Positions 43,772 to 51,616 of a DNA stretch of 64,000 bases are shown here, piece by piece. The stretch spans positions 1,841,448 to 1,905,447 of the forward strand of contig NZ_JH594606.1 in assembly GCF_000243235.1 (NCBI RefSeq), written 5' to 3'. Position 1 is the first letter of the stretch; each line of letters begins with the position of its first letter. The translations under genes and the position numbers were made by a program. This DNA comes from Gillisia limnaea DSM 15749 (GTDB lineage: Bacteria > Bacteroidota > Bacteroidia > Flavobacteriales > Flavobacteriaceae). The notes beneath the pieces are model-generated. The model saw only the letters and a program-made list of their open reading frames with translations. It did not search any database and was not told where the DNA came from.

Positions 43772-45386
43772 AACAATTGGAATTGCGGTTCTTGGAATTG
43801 CCGTTCTTATTGGAACCACAGGTTTTAAATCTGATTTTTTTGCAATCGCAAAACAGTTGGAGATCTTTACAACCCTGTTCAAGGAGCTAAACATGAATTA
43901 TGTAGATGAAACCAATCCCGCAGATTTGATGGATACGGCCATAAAGGCAATGCTGGAAGATCTGGATCCCTATACAAATTACTGGAATGAGCAGGATGTG
44001 GAAGCAGCAAGAATGAATACTGCAGGTGAATATCAAGGTATAGGAGCTGCGGTGAGGATACGGGAAGACAAGTTTACCATCATGGAAACCTACAAAGATT
44101 TTCCTGCAGATAAAGCTGGTTTAAAGCCGGGAGATGAAATAATACAAATCGATGGAATCGCTGTAAAGGATTTCAAAGAAGATGCGGGACAACTGCTTAA
44201 CGGAGCTCCAAATTCTGAAATAACCCTTACCTATCTCCGGCAGGGGAAATCCCAATCTACTACCTTAAAAAGAGGAACTGTTGCACTTAAAGCTGTTCCC
44301 TACTATCAATTGTTGGAAGACAAGACAGGTTATATTGTTTTAAGCCGGTTTAATGAAAATGCTTCTAGTGAAACTATTAAAGCCCTAAAAGATCTGGAAA
44401 GTCAGGGAGCAAATAAGATCATTCTCGATTTGCGGGGAAATCCAGGCGGGTTATTGAGTGAAGCTATTTTGGTGAGTAATATTTTTCTTGATAAAGGTCA
44501 ATTAATCACCGCTACAAAATCTGTGATAGAGAAATACAATAAAGAATATTTTACTCCAAATGAGCCCATCAATACTAAAATTCCATTAACTGTTCTGGTA
44601 AATGGGCGAAGCGCATCTGCAAGTGAAATTGTTGCAGGGGCAATACAGGATCTGGACCGCGGGGTAGTGGTAGGTGCCAGAAGTTTTGGAAAAGGACTGG
44701 TACAGCGACCAAAGGAGCTTGCATACGGAACTCAGTTAAAATTGACAATCTCACGTTATTATACACCCAGCGGAAGATGTATTCAGGCATTGGATTATAG
44801 AGAAAGGGATACCCAAGGAAATGCAGTAAGGACCAGAACAGAGGATTATAATGAGTTTAAAACAAGAAGCGGAAGAAGTGTTTTCGACGGAGGTGGAATC
44901 CTGCCGGATGTAACTTTAAAGACTTCAGAATATAGTGCAATAACTAATGCATTGCTGGCTAGCAATGCACTTTTTGATTTTGCTACAACCTATTATTATT
45001 CGCATAAATTGGAAAATCCTGAAAGTTTTCATTTTAGTGATGCAGATTATAATAAATTCAAGGAACATCTAAATAAAACAGGATTTAGTTACCAAACCAG
45101 GACGGAAGTGGAACTTAATAAAGCTATGATCACGGCTAAAAAAGAGGGTTTTGAAGAGGAAACTATTGATAATTATAAGGAAATATTGGTAGAAATAGAA
45201 GCGGCTAAAAAAGAAGAACTCGATGCTAAAAAGCCAGAGTTAGTCAGTTTATTAACAGATGAGATTATTAAAAGATATTTTTATCAGGAGGGATTGTATG
45301 AATATTATGTAAAACATAATCCTGAAATTCTTGAAGCCAGGGACATCCTTAATAATCAACAGCGTTATAAGGCTATTTTAAAGTAA
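43752..45386 (+). CDS. S41 (CtpA/tail-specific) carboxyl-terminal peptidase
   Basis: 544 residues. N-terminal signal anchor (about 3-24, IIKTIGIAVLGIAVLIGTTGF). A PDZ domain lies at about 85-170 (GEYQGIGAAVRIREDKFTI, DKAGLKPGDEIIQIDG). The S41 core has GYIVLSRFNENAS, LDLRGNPGGLL, Ser289 in SASASEIVAGA and Lys314 in FGKGLVQ, matching the Ser-Lys dyad of E. coli Prc in spacing (25 residues). A helical tail to residue 544 follows. It trims proteins in the periplasm. Its start overlaps rnpA by 20 bp in another frame. Confidence 0.93.
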   Translation: MKKSIIKTIGIAVLGIAVLIGTTGFKSDFFAIAKQLEIFTTLFKELNMNYVDETNPADLMDTAIKAMLEDLDPYTNYWNEQDVEAARMNTAGEYQGIGAAVRIREDKFTIMETYKDFPADKAGLKPGDEIIQIDGIAVKDFKEDAGQLLNGAPNSEITLTYLRQGKSQSTTLKRGTVALKAVPYYQLLEDKTGYIVLSRFNENASSETIKALKDLESQGANKIILDLRGNPGGLLSEAILVSNIFLDKGQLITATKSVIEKYNKEYFTPNEPINTKIPLTVLVNGRSASASEIVAGAIQDLDRGVVVGARSFGKGLVQRPKELAYGTQLKLTISRYYTPSGRCIQALDYRERDTQGNAVRTRTEDYNEFKTRSGRSVFDGGGILPDVTLKTSEYSAITNALLASNALFDFATTYYYSHKLENPESFHFSDADYNKFKEHLNKTGFSYQTRTEVELNKAMITAKKEGFEEETIDNYKEILVEIEAAKKEELDAKKPELVSLLTDEIIKRYFYQEGLYEYYVKHNPEILEARDILNNQQRYKAILK

Positions 45387-45474
45387 AAATGAAATTAATT
45401 GTGTTCATTAATCATTATTTATACTTCAATAATACCTAGTTATGCCACTCTTATATAAATGATAAAAGGTTCCC

Positions 45475-45918
45475 TCAGGTACCTTTTATCATTGCAATAT
45501 GTGGTATACCATCTTCCAGATATCCTTCCCCTGATTGAATAAAACCGTGAGTTTCATAAAACCTGATTAAATATTGCTGCGCAGAGAGCTTGATATTATT
45601 ACTCCCGTATTGGTTTTTTATTTGGTTTATGGAAGCTTTCATAATGTCGTGTCCAAATCCATATTTTCTATACTTGTATTTTACAATCACTCTGCCAATA
45701 GCTGCTTCATCAAAATAGTATCCCGGTTCAAAACAGCGCGTATAAGCCACCAGTTCATCTCCTTCAAAACCCATCACGTGGATCGCTTTGCTGTCTTTTC
45801 CATCGATATCCTGGTATACGCAGTCCTGTTCTACCACAAAAACCTCAGACCTTAACTGCAAGATCTTATAGAGCTCATCCAAATTAAGTTCCTTAAATGT
45901 TTTTATTTTTATATTCAT
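45475..45918 (-). CDS. GNAT-family N-acetyltransferase (ElaA-like)
   Basis: 147 residues. ElaA-type features: LYKILQLRSEVFVVEQDCVYQDIDG near the start, AIGRVIVKYKYRKYGFGHDIM as the acetyl-CoA pyrophosphate loop (here RKYGFG rather than RGxGxG/A), and LSAQQYLIRFYETHGFI. Substrate unknown. It is 45 bp downstream of rpiB on the same strand and may share its transcript. Confidence 0.9.
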   Translation of the reverse strand: MNIKIKTFKELNLDELYKILQLRSEVFVVEQDCVYQDIDGKDSKAIHVMGFEGDELVAYTRCFEPGYYFDEAAIGRVIVKYKYRKYGFGHDIMKASINQIKNQYGSNNIKLSAQQYLIRFYETHGFIQSGEGYLEDGIPHIAMIKGT

Positions 45919-45963
45919 TTACAAAAGCAATTAAATAGTAGTTATATGGATAAAGGGCCTTAT

Positions 45964-46398
45964 TTATTTTACCAACGGAATTTTTGCAACCCTATTTTGA
46001 TGCCTACCTCCTTCAAAATTTGTGTTTAGAAAAATATCTACCATATCAATTGCCTGGGTTTGTGAAACAAACCTGGAAGGAATGCTTAAAATATTAGCAT
46101 CATTATGCTGCCGCGCAAGTTTGGCTATTTCAGTACTCCAGCACAAAGCACAACGAATTCCCTGGTGTTTATTGGCGGTCATAGAAGCTCCATTTCCGCT
46201 CCCACAAATAATAATTCCTAAATCAACTTTTCCGTTTTCAACATCACTGCCAACAGGATGAACAAAATCCGGATAATCTACACTTTCTTCGGAGTTGGTA
46301 CCATAATTAACAACCTCTATTCCTTTAGATTCAAGATAAGCCATTATAGCATGTTTGTATTCGGTTCCTGCGTGATCGTTTCCAATTGAAATTGTCAT
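45964..46398 (-). CDS. rpiB: ribose-5-phosphate isomerase B
   Basis: 144 residues, LacAB/RpiB fold; interconverts ribose-5P and ribulose-5P in the pentose phosphate path. Motifs: ISIGNDHAGTEYK, VDYPDFVHPV, LGIIICGSGNGASMTANKH with the CGSG phosphate loop, and HNDANILSIPSRFVS. The Cys in IICGSGNG is the usual RpiB catalytic base. A -7 element lies 21 nt upstream. Divergent from rnr across a 1.1-kb gap. Confidence 0.95.
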   Translation of the reverse strand: MTISIGNDHAGTEYKHAIMAYLESKGIEVVNYGTNSEESVDYPDFVHPVGSDVENGKVDLGIIICGSGNGASMTANKHQGIRCALCWSTEIAKLARQHNDANILSIPSRFVSQTQAIDMVDIFLNTNFEGGRHQNRVAKIPLVK

Positions 46399-46418
46399 AA
46401 CTATGATTTTTAGTTTAG

Positions 46419-46426
46419 CAAAGGTA
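46419..46426 (-). promoter_or_regulatory. -7 element of rpiB
   Basis: TACCTTTG on the minus strand matches TAnnTTTG, 20 nt before the rpiB ATG. Confidence 0.55.
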
Positions 46427-47075
46427 AAAAATGGCTTGTTAACTGAAATTTTTTTGATTGTTAATTACTAACTGCACTTCCCTTATTTTAAAGACTTTGA
46501 AAATATTGACAAATTGTGGATAACCTTTAGTTAGAATCTAACAACCAAATTTGGATAAGTCGGTAAAATTTAGAATAGAAAAAATTAACCCTGGAAAGCA
46601 AATTATAACTCTGTAATTTTTGGACAACTTATGAGCGTCAAAAATGCCATTATGAACATCAAAAAAAAATTAAATTTCACATTTTTATATTAACAAAATT
46701 ATATTAACCAATGTTAAGTAAACCTTAAAAATATATCAAAATCAGGAGGTTGAGACTTTATAGTTTTGTTAACAAGTCGAAATCAAATGTTCGTAATGAA
46801 AAATCCAATTTTAATTCAAAAAAGTTATGCTACAAATTAACAAGCCATCATAAGCATCAGTTTTAATTTTAGAAAAAGAATAAAAATGAAATCTATATTA
46901 TATATGTTAACAACTAAAGTTTCTGTGAGTGAGAAGGTAGGTAGGTAATTATTTCAAACCATCGATATTATAGACGTTACTAATTTTAAACTTTCCAATA
47001 ATTACAGGGCTTTAAGGTTCAAAAGAGGTTTTATTCTAATTTACTTTGCCAAAAATCCAGTAGATAAAATCAATT
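46427..47075. other. AT-rich gap with DnaA-box-like 9-mers, candidate origin of replication
   Basis: No protein gene is supported in the gap between divergent rpiB and rnr, apart from a possible 61-codon gene at 47076-47261. TGTGGATAA at 46515-46523 is an exact reverse-complement DnaA box (TTATCCACA); TTTGGATAA at 46550-46558 differs by one base, and TTTGGACAA near 46619 by two. Long A/T runs follow, fit for strand opening. The parS-like sites 15 kb to the right support closeness to an origin. An exact DnaA box also occurs inside the GH3 gene, so single matches mean little. Tentative. Confidence 0.3.
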
Positions 47076-47261
47076 TTATTGAAAATTAATTAGGCTATTT
47101 TTATTAAGTAAACTAATTTGCTTCGAATTGTTAATTAGCTGTATTTCTGTAAACGATTTTTTATTTAAAGTTTTATTTACAAGGGCAACTATCCCTATTA
47201 CTCCCAAAAGGAAAATAAGAAAAAACAACAACGATATTTTAGAGGCTTTGCTCAAAATCAT
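47076..47261 (-). CDS. possible small single-helix membrane protein
   Basis: A 61-residue frame, ATG at 47261, with one hydrophobic segment at about 9-30 (ISLLFFLIFLLGVIGIVALV) and a polar tail (KQISLLNKNSL). It could be a real small membrane protein or the leftover N-terminus of a histidine kinase, whose first helices look similar. No homologue is recognised. It is divergent from rnr with 231 bp between starts. Confidence 0.35.
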   Translation of the reverse strand: MILSKASKISLLFFLIFLLGVIGIVALVNKTLNKKSFTEIQLINNSKQISLLNKNSLINFQ

Positions 47262-47492
47262 AATGTTTTCTTACAAAATTGAGGGGAATTTTTTGAAGAT
47301 ATATTAGTATAAATTTAAGAAAATTTTAATAAAAAACAAATGTTTTATTTAAAAAGTAATTTACCAACTATTTGTCTATCAGTGGAGTCCTTTTGTTTAT
47401 TGGGTTTTACAATAATATATACTTAACAAAACTTTAGCTGCTTAACAATCTAAAGTCACATAATAGCTGTAATTTTATGCTTTATTAAATTT

Positions 47493-49703
47493 ATGAAGAA
47501 GAAAAAAAGTAAATCGAATACATCCGGAGGCAAGGATAATTTTTCTAAAAGCATTCTGGATATCCTAAGAAAATCACCTGAAACCACTTTTAATTATAAA
47601 CAAATTGCTGCAAAACTCGGTTTAGATGACCCTGGTTCAAGAAATAAAATTATAAGAGTACTGGCGCAGCTTGCAGCTAAAAAGCAAATTAAGGAAGAAG
47701 ATAGGGGAAAATTTAAAATTGAGGCAAATCTGGAATATTATACCGGTGTACTTGATATGACCACGAAAGGTTTTGGTTATGTTGTGGTAGAAGAACTGGA
47801 AGATGATGTTTTTATACCTCAAAATGCTTTGAACAAGGCACTAAATGGGGATGAAGTAGAAATTTATATTTACAATAAGCGAAACAAAAGAAAATCGGAA
47901 GGGGAAGTTGTCAAAATCATTAAGCGAAAACGAACAGAATTTGTAGGAATTCTCCAACTGAAGGAGAATTTTGGTTTTGTAGCCATTGCCGATCCAAAGA
48001 TGTCTACGGATATCTTTGTTCAGAAAAATAAAATTCTTGATGCGCAGGATGGTGATAAAGTAGTTGTTATTCTCGAGGAATGGCCTGAAAAGGCTGATTC
48101 TCCTTTTGGAAGAATAAAGGAAGTATTGGGAAAACCTGGAGAGCACCAAACAGAAATGCATTCCATTTTAGCACAATATGGCTTGCCCCATGAATTTCCG
48201 AAGGAAATAGAAGATTTTGCCAACAGCATTGATACCACTATAAAAGATGCTGAAATTAAAAAGAGAAGAGATTTAAGGGAAACTCTTACGTTCACCATTG
48301 ACCCGCAAGATGCTAAGGATTTTGATGATGCATTGAGTTTTGAAGTACTTAAAAATGGAAATTACAATATAGGAATACATATAGCTGATGTTTCCCATTA
48401 CCTTTTGCCGGGAACAGTCTTAGACCAGGAGGCCTATGAACGGGCAACCTCTATATATCTTGTAGACCGCGTGGTGCCTATGTTGCCGGAAGTACTTTCA
48501 AACAATGCCTGTTCATTACGCCCTAATGAAGAAAAATATACTTTTTCAGCCATTTTTGAAATCGATACTGAAGGCCATTTAATCGATCAATGGTTTGGAA
48601 GAACGGTTACAAATTCCGATTATAGATTTGCCTATGAAGAGGCACAACATATCATTGAAACAAATCAAGCTGAGATTCCTGGTGAAATTTCTATTCAGGA
48701 AAGCGGGTATAGGGTAAACGATGATGTGGTTTCGGCCATAACAACCATGAACGATCTCGCAATAAAAATGCGCGAAAGAAGGATGAAAGCCGGAGCTATT
48801 TCTTTTGATAAAGTGGAAGTTAAATTTCAGTTAAGTGAAACCAATGAACCTGTTGGAGTATATTTTAAAACTTCAAATGAGGCTAATAAGCTTATTGAAG
48901 AATTTATGCTTTTGGCTAATAAAAAAGTGGCAGAGTTTATTGGAAAACAAACACCGAAAAAGACTTTTGTATATCGTTGTCACGATGAGCCGGATGAGTC
49001 TAAACTTAATTCGCTACAAACGGTTATTTCAAAATTTGGATATAAAATAGATCTAAAGGATAAAAAATCGATCGCCAATTCCCTCAATACGCTCTTAAGT
49101 GATGTACAAGGTAAAAAGGAGCAAAATATGGTAGATACACTTACCATAAGGACTATGAGTAAGGCGTACTACAGCACCAAGAACATAGGTCATTACGGTT
49201 TGGCATTCGATCATTATTCTCATTTCACCTCTCCTATTAGAAGATATCCGGATGTGATGACACATAGGTTGCTTCAGGAGTACCTGGATAATAAACCATC
49301 TGCTAAAGAAGAAGAATACGAGGAAAAATGCAAGCATAGTAGTAATATGGAAAGCCTTTCTACGAATGCTGAAAGAGACTCAATAAAATTCATGCAAGTT
49401 AAATTTATGCTGGATCACCAGGAAGAGGAGTTTCTAGGTGTTATTTCAGGAGTTACAGAATGGGGTATTTATGTGGAGATCGAAGCTAATAAATGCGAAG
49501 GAATGGTTAGACTTAGAGATATTAGGGATGATCATTATGAATTTGACGAGGAACAATATGCTATTGTTGGTAGAAAAACCAAAAATAAATATACGCTTGG
49601 AGATGAAGTGTATGTGAGTGTAAAAAATGCCGATTTGGTAAAAAGGCATTTGGACTTCAATTTGGTAGGAAGTAAAAAAAGTGTGGAGAAAACGGATTCA
49701 TAA
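47493..49703 (+). CDS. rnr: ribonuclease R
   Basis: 736 residues. Order: basic lead with a winged-helix (about 18-65, FNYKQIAAKLGLDDPGSRNK), cold-shock domains (about 75-225, GFGYVVVEELEDDVFIPQ, GFVAIADPKMSTDIFVQ), the RNB catalytic domain (about 265-590) with ITFT-type start and DPQDAKDFDDALSF holding the metal-binding Asp cluster, and an S1 domain at about 645-725 (FLGVISGVTEWGIYVEIE). Processive 3'-5' exoribonuclease that degrades structured RNA and takes part in ribosome quality control. First gene right of the AT-rich gap. Confidence 0.96.
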   Translation: MKKKKSKSNTSGGKDNFSKSILDILRKSPETTFNYKQIAAKLGLDDPGSRNKIIRVLAQLAAKKQIKEEDRGKFKIEANLEYYTGVLDMTTKGFGYVVVEELEDDVFIPQNALNKALNGDEVEIYIYNKRNKRKSEGEVVKIIKRKRTEFVGILQLKENFGFVAIADPKMSTDIFVQKNKILDAQDGDKVVVILEEWPEKADSPFGRIKEVLGKPGEHQTEMHSILAQYGLPHEFPKEIEDFANSIDTTIKDAEIKKRRDLRETLTFTIDPQDAKDFDDALSFEVLKNGNYNIGIHIADVSHYLLPGTVLDQEAYERATSIYLVDRVVPMLPEVLSNNACSLRPNEEKYTFSAIFEIDTEGHLIDQWFGRTVTNSDYRFAYEEAQHIIETNQAEIPGEISIQESGYRVNDDVVSAITTMNDLAIKMRERRMKAGAISFDKVEVKFQLSETNEPVGVYFKTSNEANKLIEEFMLLANKKVAEFIGKQTPKKTFVYRCHDEPDESKLNSLQTVISKFGYKIDLKDKKSIANSLNTLLSDVQGKKEQNMVDTLTIRTMSKAYYSTKNIGHYGLAFDHYSHFTSPIRRYPDVMTHRLLQEYLDNKPSAKEEEYEEKCKHSSNMESLSTNAERDSIKFMQVKFMLDHQEEEFLGVISGVTEWGIYVEIEANKCEGMVRLRDIRDDHYEFDEEQYAIVGRKTKNKYTLGDEVYVSVKNADLVKRHLDFNLVGSKKSVEKTDS

Positions 49704-49933
49704 TTCTATGGTTTTCTGAAAGTTAGGCGGGATTAATAAGAAAATTACTTTTTATAAGGATTGCAATGGTTTATACCGGCCTATAGTATTTAAAAAATAA
49801 ATAATCTGAATAGATTTTTCATTTAGAAATAACCAAGGGGCGCATAGGCTTAATTATCTTTTTAAAAACCTTCCGTTGGAATTGAATAGGAGAGCAGCTT
49901 TGCAGGGCAGCTAATATTGATAAACTAAAACCT

Positions 49934-49941
49934 TATCTTTG
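49934..49941 (+). promoter_or_regulatory. -7 element of the lysE-like gene
   Basis: TATCTTTG matches TAnnTTTG, 18 nt before the ATG at 49960. Confidence 0.5.
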
Positions 49942-49959
49942 TAGAAATCACATTTGTGT

Positions 49960-50688
49960 ATGTTTCAAGATATTTTGGCCGCCATACCCCTGGGAATTTT
50001 CTTGGCTTTTTTACTTGGACCCGTGTTTTTTGTTTTGTTGGAAACAGCTGCGATTAAAGGGTTCAGAGCTGCATTTTCTTTCGATTTGGGGGTAATTTTG
50101 GCTGATATTGTTTTCCTTTTTATAGCATATTTTAGTACTTCAAAGTTACTTTCAAGTTTAAAAAACGACCCTGCACTGTTTATTTTTGGAGGAATGATCC
50201 TTGCCACCTATGGTTTAATGTCGTTTATACAAACAAAAAAATCGCTTCCTCTTGAAGATGAGCTCCCTGAAGTACGTAAATTGAATAGAAGTGATTATTT
50301 TGGGATGGCAGCAAAAGGTTTTCTTCTAAATTTTATCAATATTGGAGTATTGGGATTCTGGCTAGGATTGATTATAGTTTTTGGTCCTACCCTTAATATG
50401 GAAACGAACAGGATTACTGTATTTTTTGGTACTATTCTTATCACTTACCTTGTTATAGATATTGTTAAAATACTTCTGGCTAAAAAGCTGAATAGAAAAT
50501 TAACACCCAACCGCATTTATTTAATGAAGAAGGGCATCAGTATATTAATGATCATTTTTGGGGTGATCTTAATTGTTAGAGGTGTTTTTCCAAGAAGGGC
50601 TGAAAAATTACAGGAACGAATTGACATTATTCAACCTGAAAACGTGGTCTTTATATTCTCTAAAGATTCAAAAATTTACTTTTCTTAG
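49960..50688 (+). CDS. LysE-family amino-acid exporter
   Basis: 242 residues from the ATG at 49960. A TTG two codons earlier (49954) is possible but the ATG gives the usual MFQDILAAIPLGIFLAFLLGP beginning. LysE/RhtB features: PLGIFLAFLLGPVFFVLLET in the first helix, GFRAAFSFDLGVILADIVF next, then GFLLNFINIGVLGFW in the middle. About six hydrophobic segments. The C-terminal tail (about 205-242) is polar. Substrate unknown. About 250 bp after rnr, with its own promoter element. Confidence 0.9.
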   Translation: MFQDILAAIPLGIFLAFLLGPVFFVLLETAAIKGFRAAFSFDLGVILADIVFLFIAYFSTSKLLSSLKNDPALFIFGGMILATYGLMSFIQTKKSLPLEDELPEVRKLNRSDYFGMAAKGFLLNFINIGVLGFWLGLIIVFGPTLNMETNRITVFFGTILITYLVIDIVKILLAKKLNRKLTPNRIYLMKKGISILMIIFGVILIVRGVFPRRAEKLQERIDIIQPENVVFIFSKDSKIYFS

Positions 50689-50790
50689 AGGGAAATATAA
50701 TTTCTTTGAGCGCTTCTAAAATTAAAAAAAAACCTTGGTAAACATCTTCATTTCAAAAAATTGTCAACTTCCTGATTATAAGAAATAAAA

Positions 50791-50815
50791 AAAACTTCCC
50801 GTAAAGGAAGCTTTT
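50791..50815 (-). terminator. terminator of tRNA-Cys
   Basis: CTTCC (50795-50799) faces GGAAG (50806-50810), extended by A-T pairs; on the minus strand it is followed by eight T. It lies just past the tRNA-Cys 3' end. Confidence 0.85.
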
Positions 50816-50817
50816 TG

Positions 50818-50888
50818 AGGCATCGAGCGGATTCGAACCGCTGTACGAGCTTTTGCAGAGCTCTGCCTAGCCACTCGGCCACGATGCC
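50818..50888 (-). tRNA. tRNA-Cys (anticodon GCA)
   Basis: A 71-nt cloverleaf on the minus strand: acceptor GGCATCG/CGATGCC, discriminator U as needed for CysRS, D arm GGCCGAGTGGCTAGGC, anticodon loop around GCA in CTCTGCAAAAG, T arm AGCGGTTCGAATCCGCT. CCA not encoded. A -7 element lies 16 nt upstream and a terminator right after. Confidence 0.96.
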
Positions 50889-50903
50889 ATTAAATTTGGT
50901 TGG

Positions 50904-50911
50904 CAAATGTA
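50904..50911 (-). promoter_or_regulatory. -7 element of tRNA-Cys
   Basis: TACATTTG on the minus strand, 16 nt before the mature 5' end, with TTC (for TTG) 19 nt further upstream. Confidence 0.6.
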
Positions 50912-50940
50912 ACAAAATTTTCCGTTTTTTGAACAAAAAA

Positions 50941-51297
50941 CTATCGGGATTTCGTTCTACACACACTTACCAATTCTACATCCCCACCAATAGGAGGGTT
51001 TATTTTTGATACACAGACCTTTACTTTTTTTACAAGATCCAATTCTGATAAAGTTCTTACAAGAATACGTTCGGCAACTGTTTCTAATAATTTAGAGCGA
51101 ATGGCCATCTCTTCTTTTGCTATTTTGTTGAGATGAACGTAATCTATGGTATCGTCCAGAGAATCGGTTTCAGCCGAAAGAGACAAATCACCGTGCACTG
51201 TTAGATCTACGCTGTAATCGCTTCCAATTTTCCCTTCTTCGTCTAAACAGCCGTGATAGGAGAAGGTTCTTATATTTTTTAATTTAATGGTTCCCAC
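50941..51297 (-). CDS. folB: dihydroneopterin aldolase
   Basis: 118 residues; splits 7,8-dihydroneopterin in folate synthesis. Features: IKLKNIRTFSYHGCLDEEGKIG with the active-site Tyr/His/Glu region, IDYVHLNKIAKEEMAIRSKLLETVAERI, and a final VCVSKINPPIGGDVELVSV with the catalytic Lys. Start is GTG (51297-51295); no ATG is available in frame and the GTG gives the standard N-terminus. A -7 element lies 11 nt upstream, so the leader is very short. Confidence 0.94.
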   Translation of the reverse strand: MGTIKLKNIRTFSYHGCLDEEGKIGSDYSVDLTVHGDLSLSAETDSLDDTIDYVHLNKIAKEEMAIRSKLLETVAERILVRTLSELDLVKKVKVCVSKINPPIGGDVELVSVCRTKSR

Positions 51298-51308
51298 AAT
51301 TTTTTATA

Positions 51309-51316
51309 CAAATGTA
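51309..51316 (-). promoter_or_regulatory. -7 element of folB
   Basis: TACATTTG on the minus strand, ending 11 nt before the folB GTG start codon. Confidence 0.5.
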
Positions 51317-51582
51317 AAACCCTGCAACTTAATATGTTCTAAAAACTTCATTTTTCGATCTTTATAGTTCCGTTTATTCGCTCATTGACGGTTTAATTTC
51401 CGGTCCCTGGTTATGGGGATGCTTGGAAATTTAAAAATGTTTTCCAATTCACATCTCCTGAGTTTGCCCGGAGGTTCTCGATTTCTTTAGGATTTATCAG
51501 GATTTATGGCTGTTCCTTGCTTTAACTTGTTTATTTAGCTTCCTTCGAGCTCATGGATTAGTATTCCCGAGCGAATTTTTGA

Positions 51583-51590
51583 TAACTTTG
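51583..51590 (+). promoter_or_regulatory. -7 element of glnS
   Basis: TAACTTTG matches TAnnTTTG, 26 nt before the glnS ATG. The rest of the 319-bp folB-glnS spacer shows no other element. Confidence 0.5.
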
Positions 51591-51616
51591 CCAACTATTT
51601 TTTATCCAGAATTATT

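Noticed and set aside
49954-49959. TTG start for the lysE-like gene two codons upstream
   Set aside because: The ATG at 49960 gives the usual family N-terminus and a better leader length.
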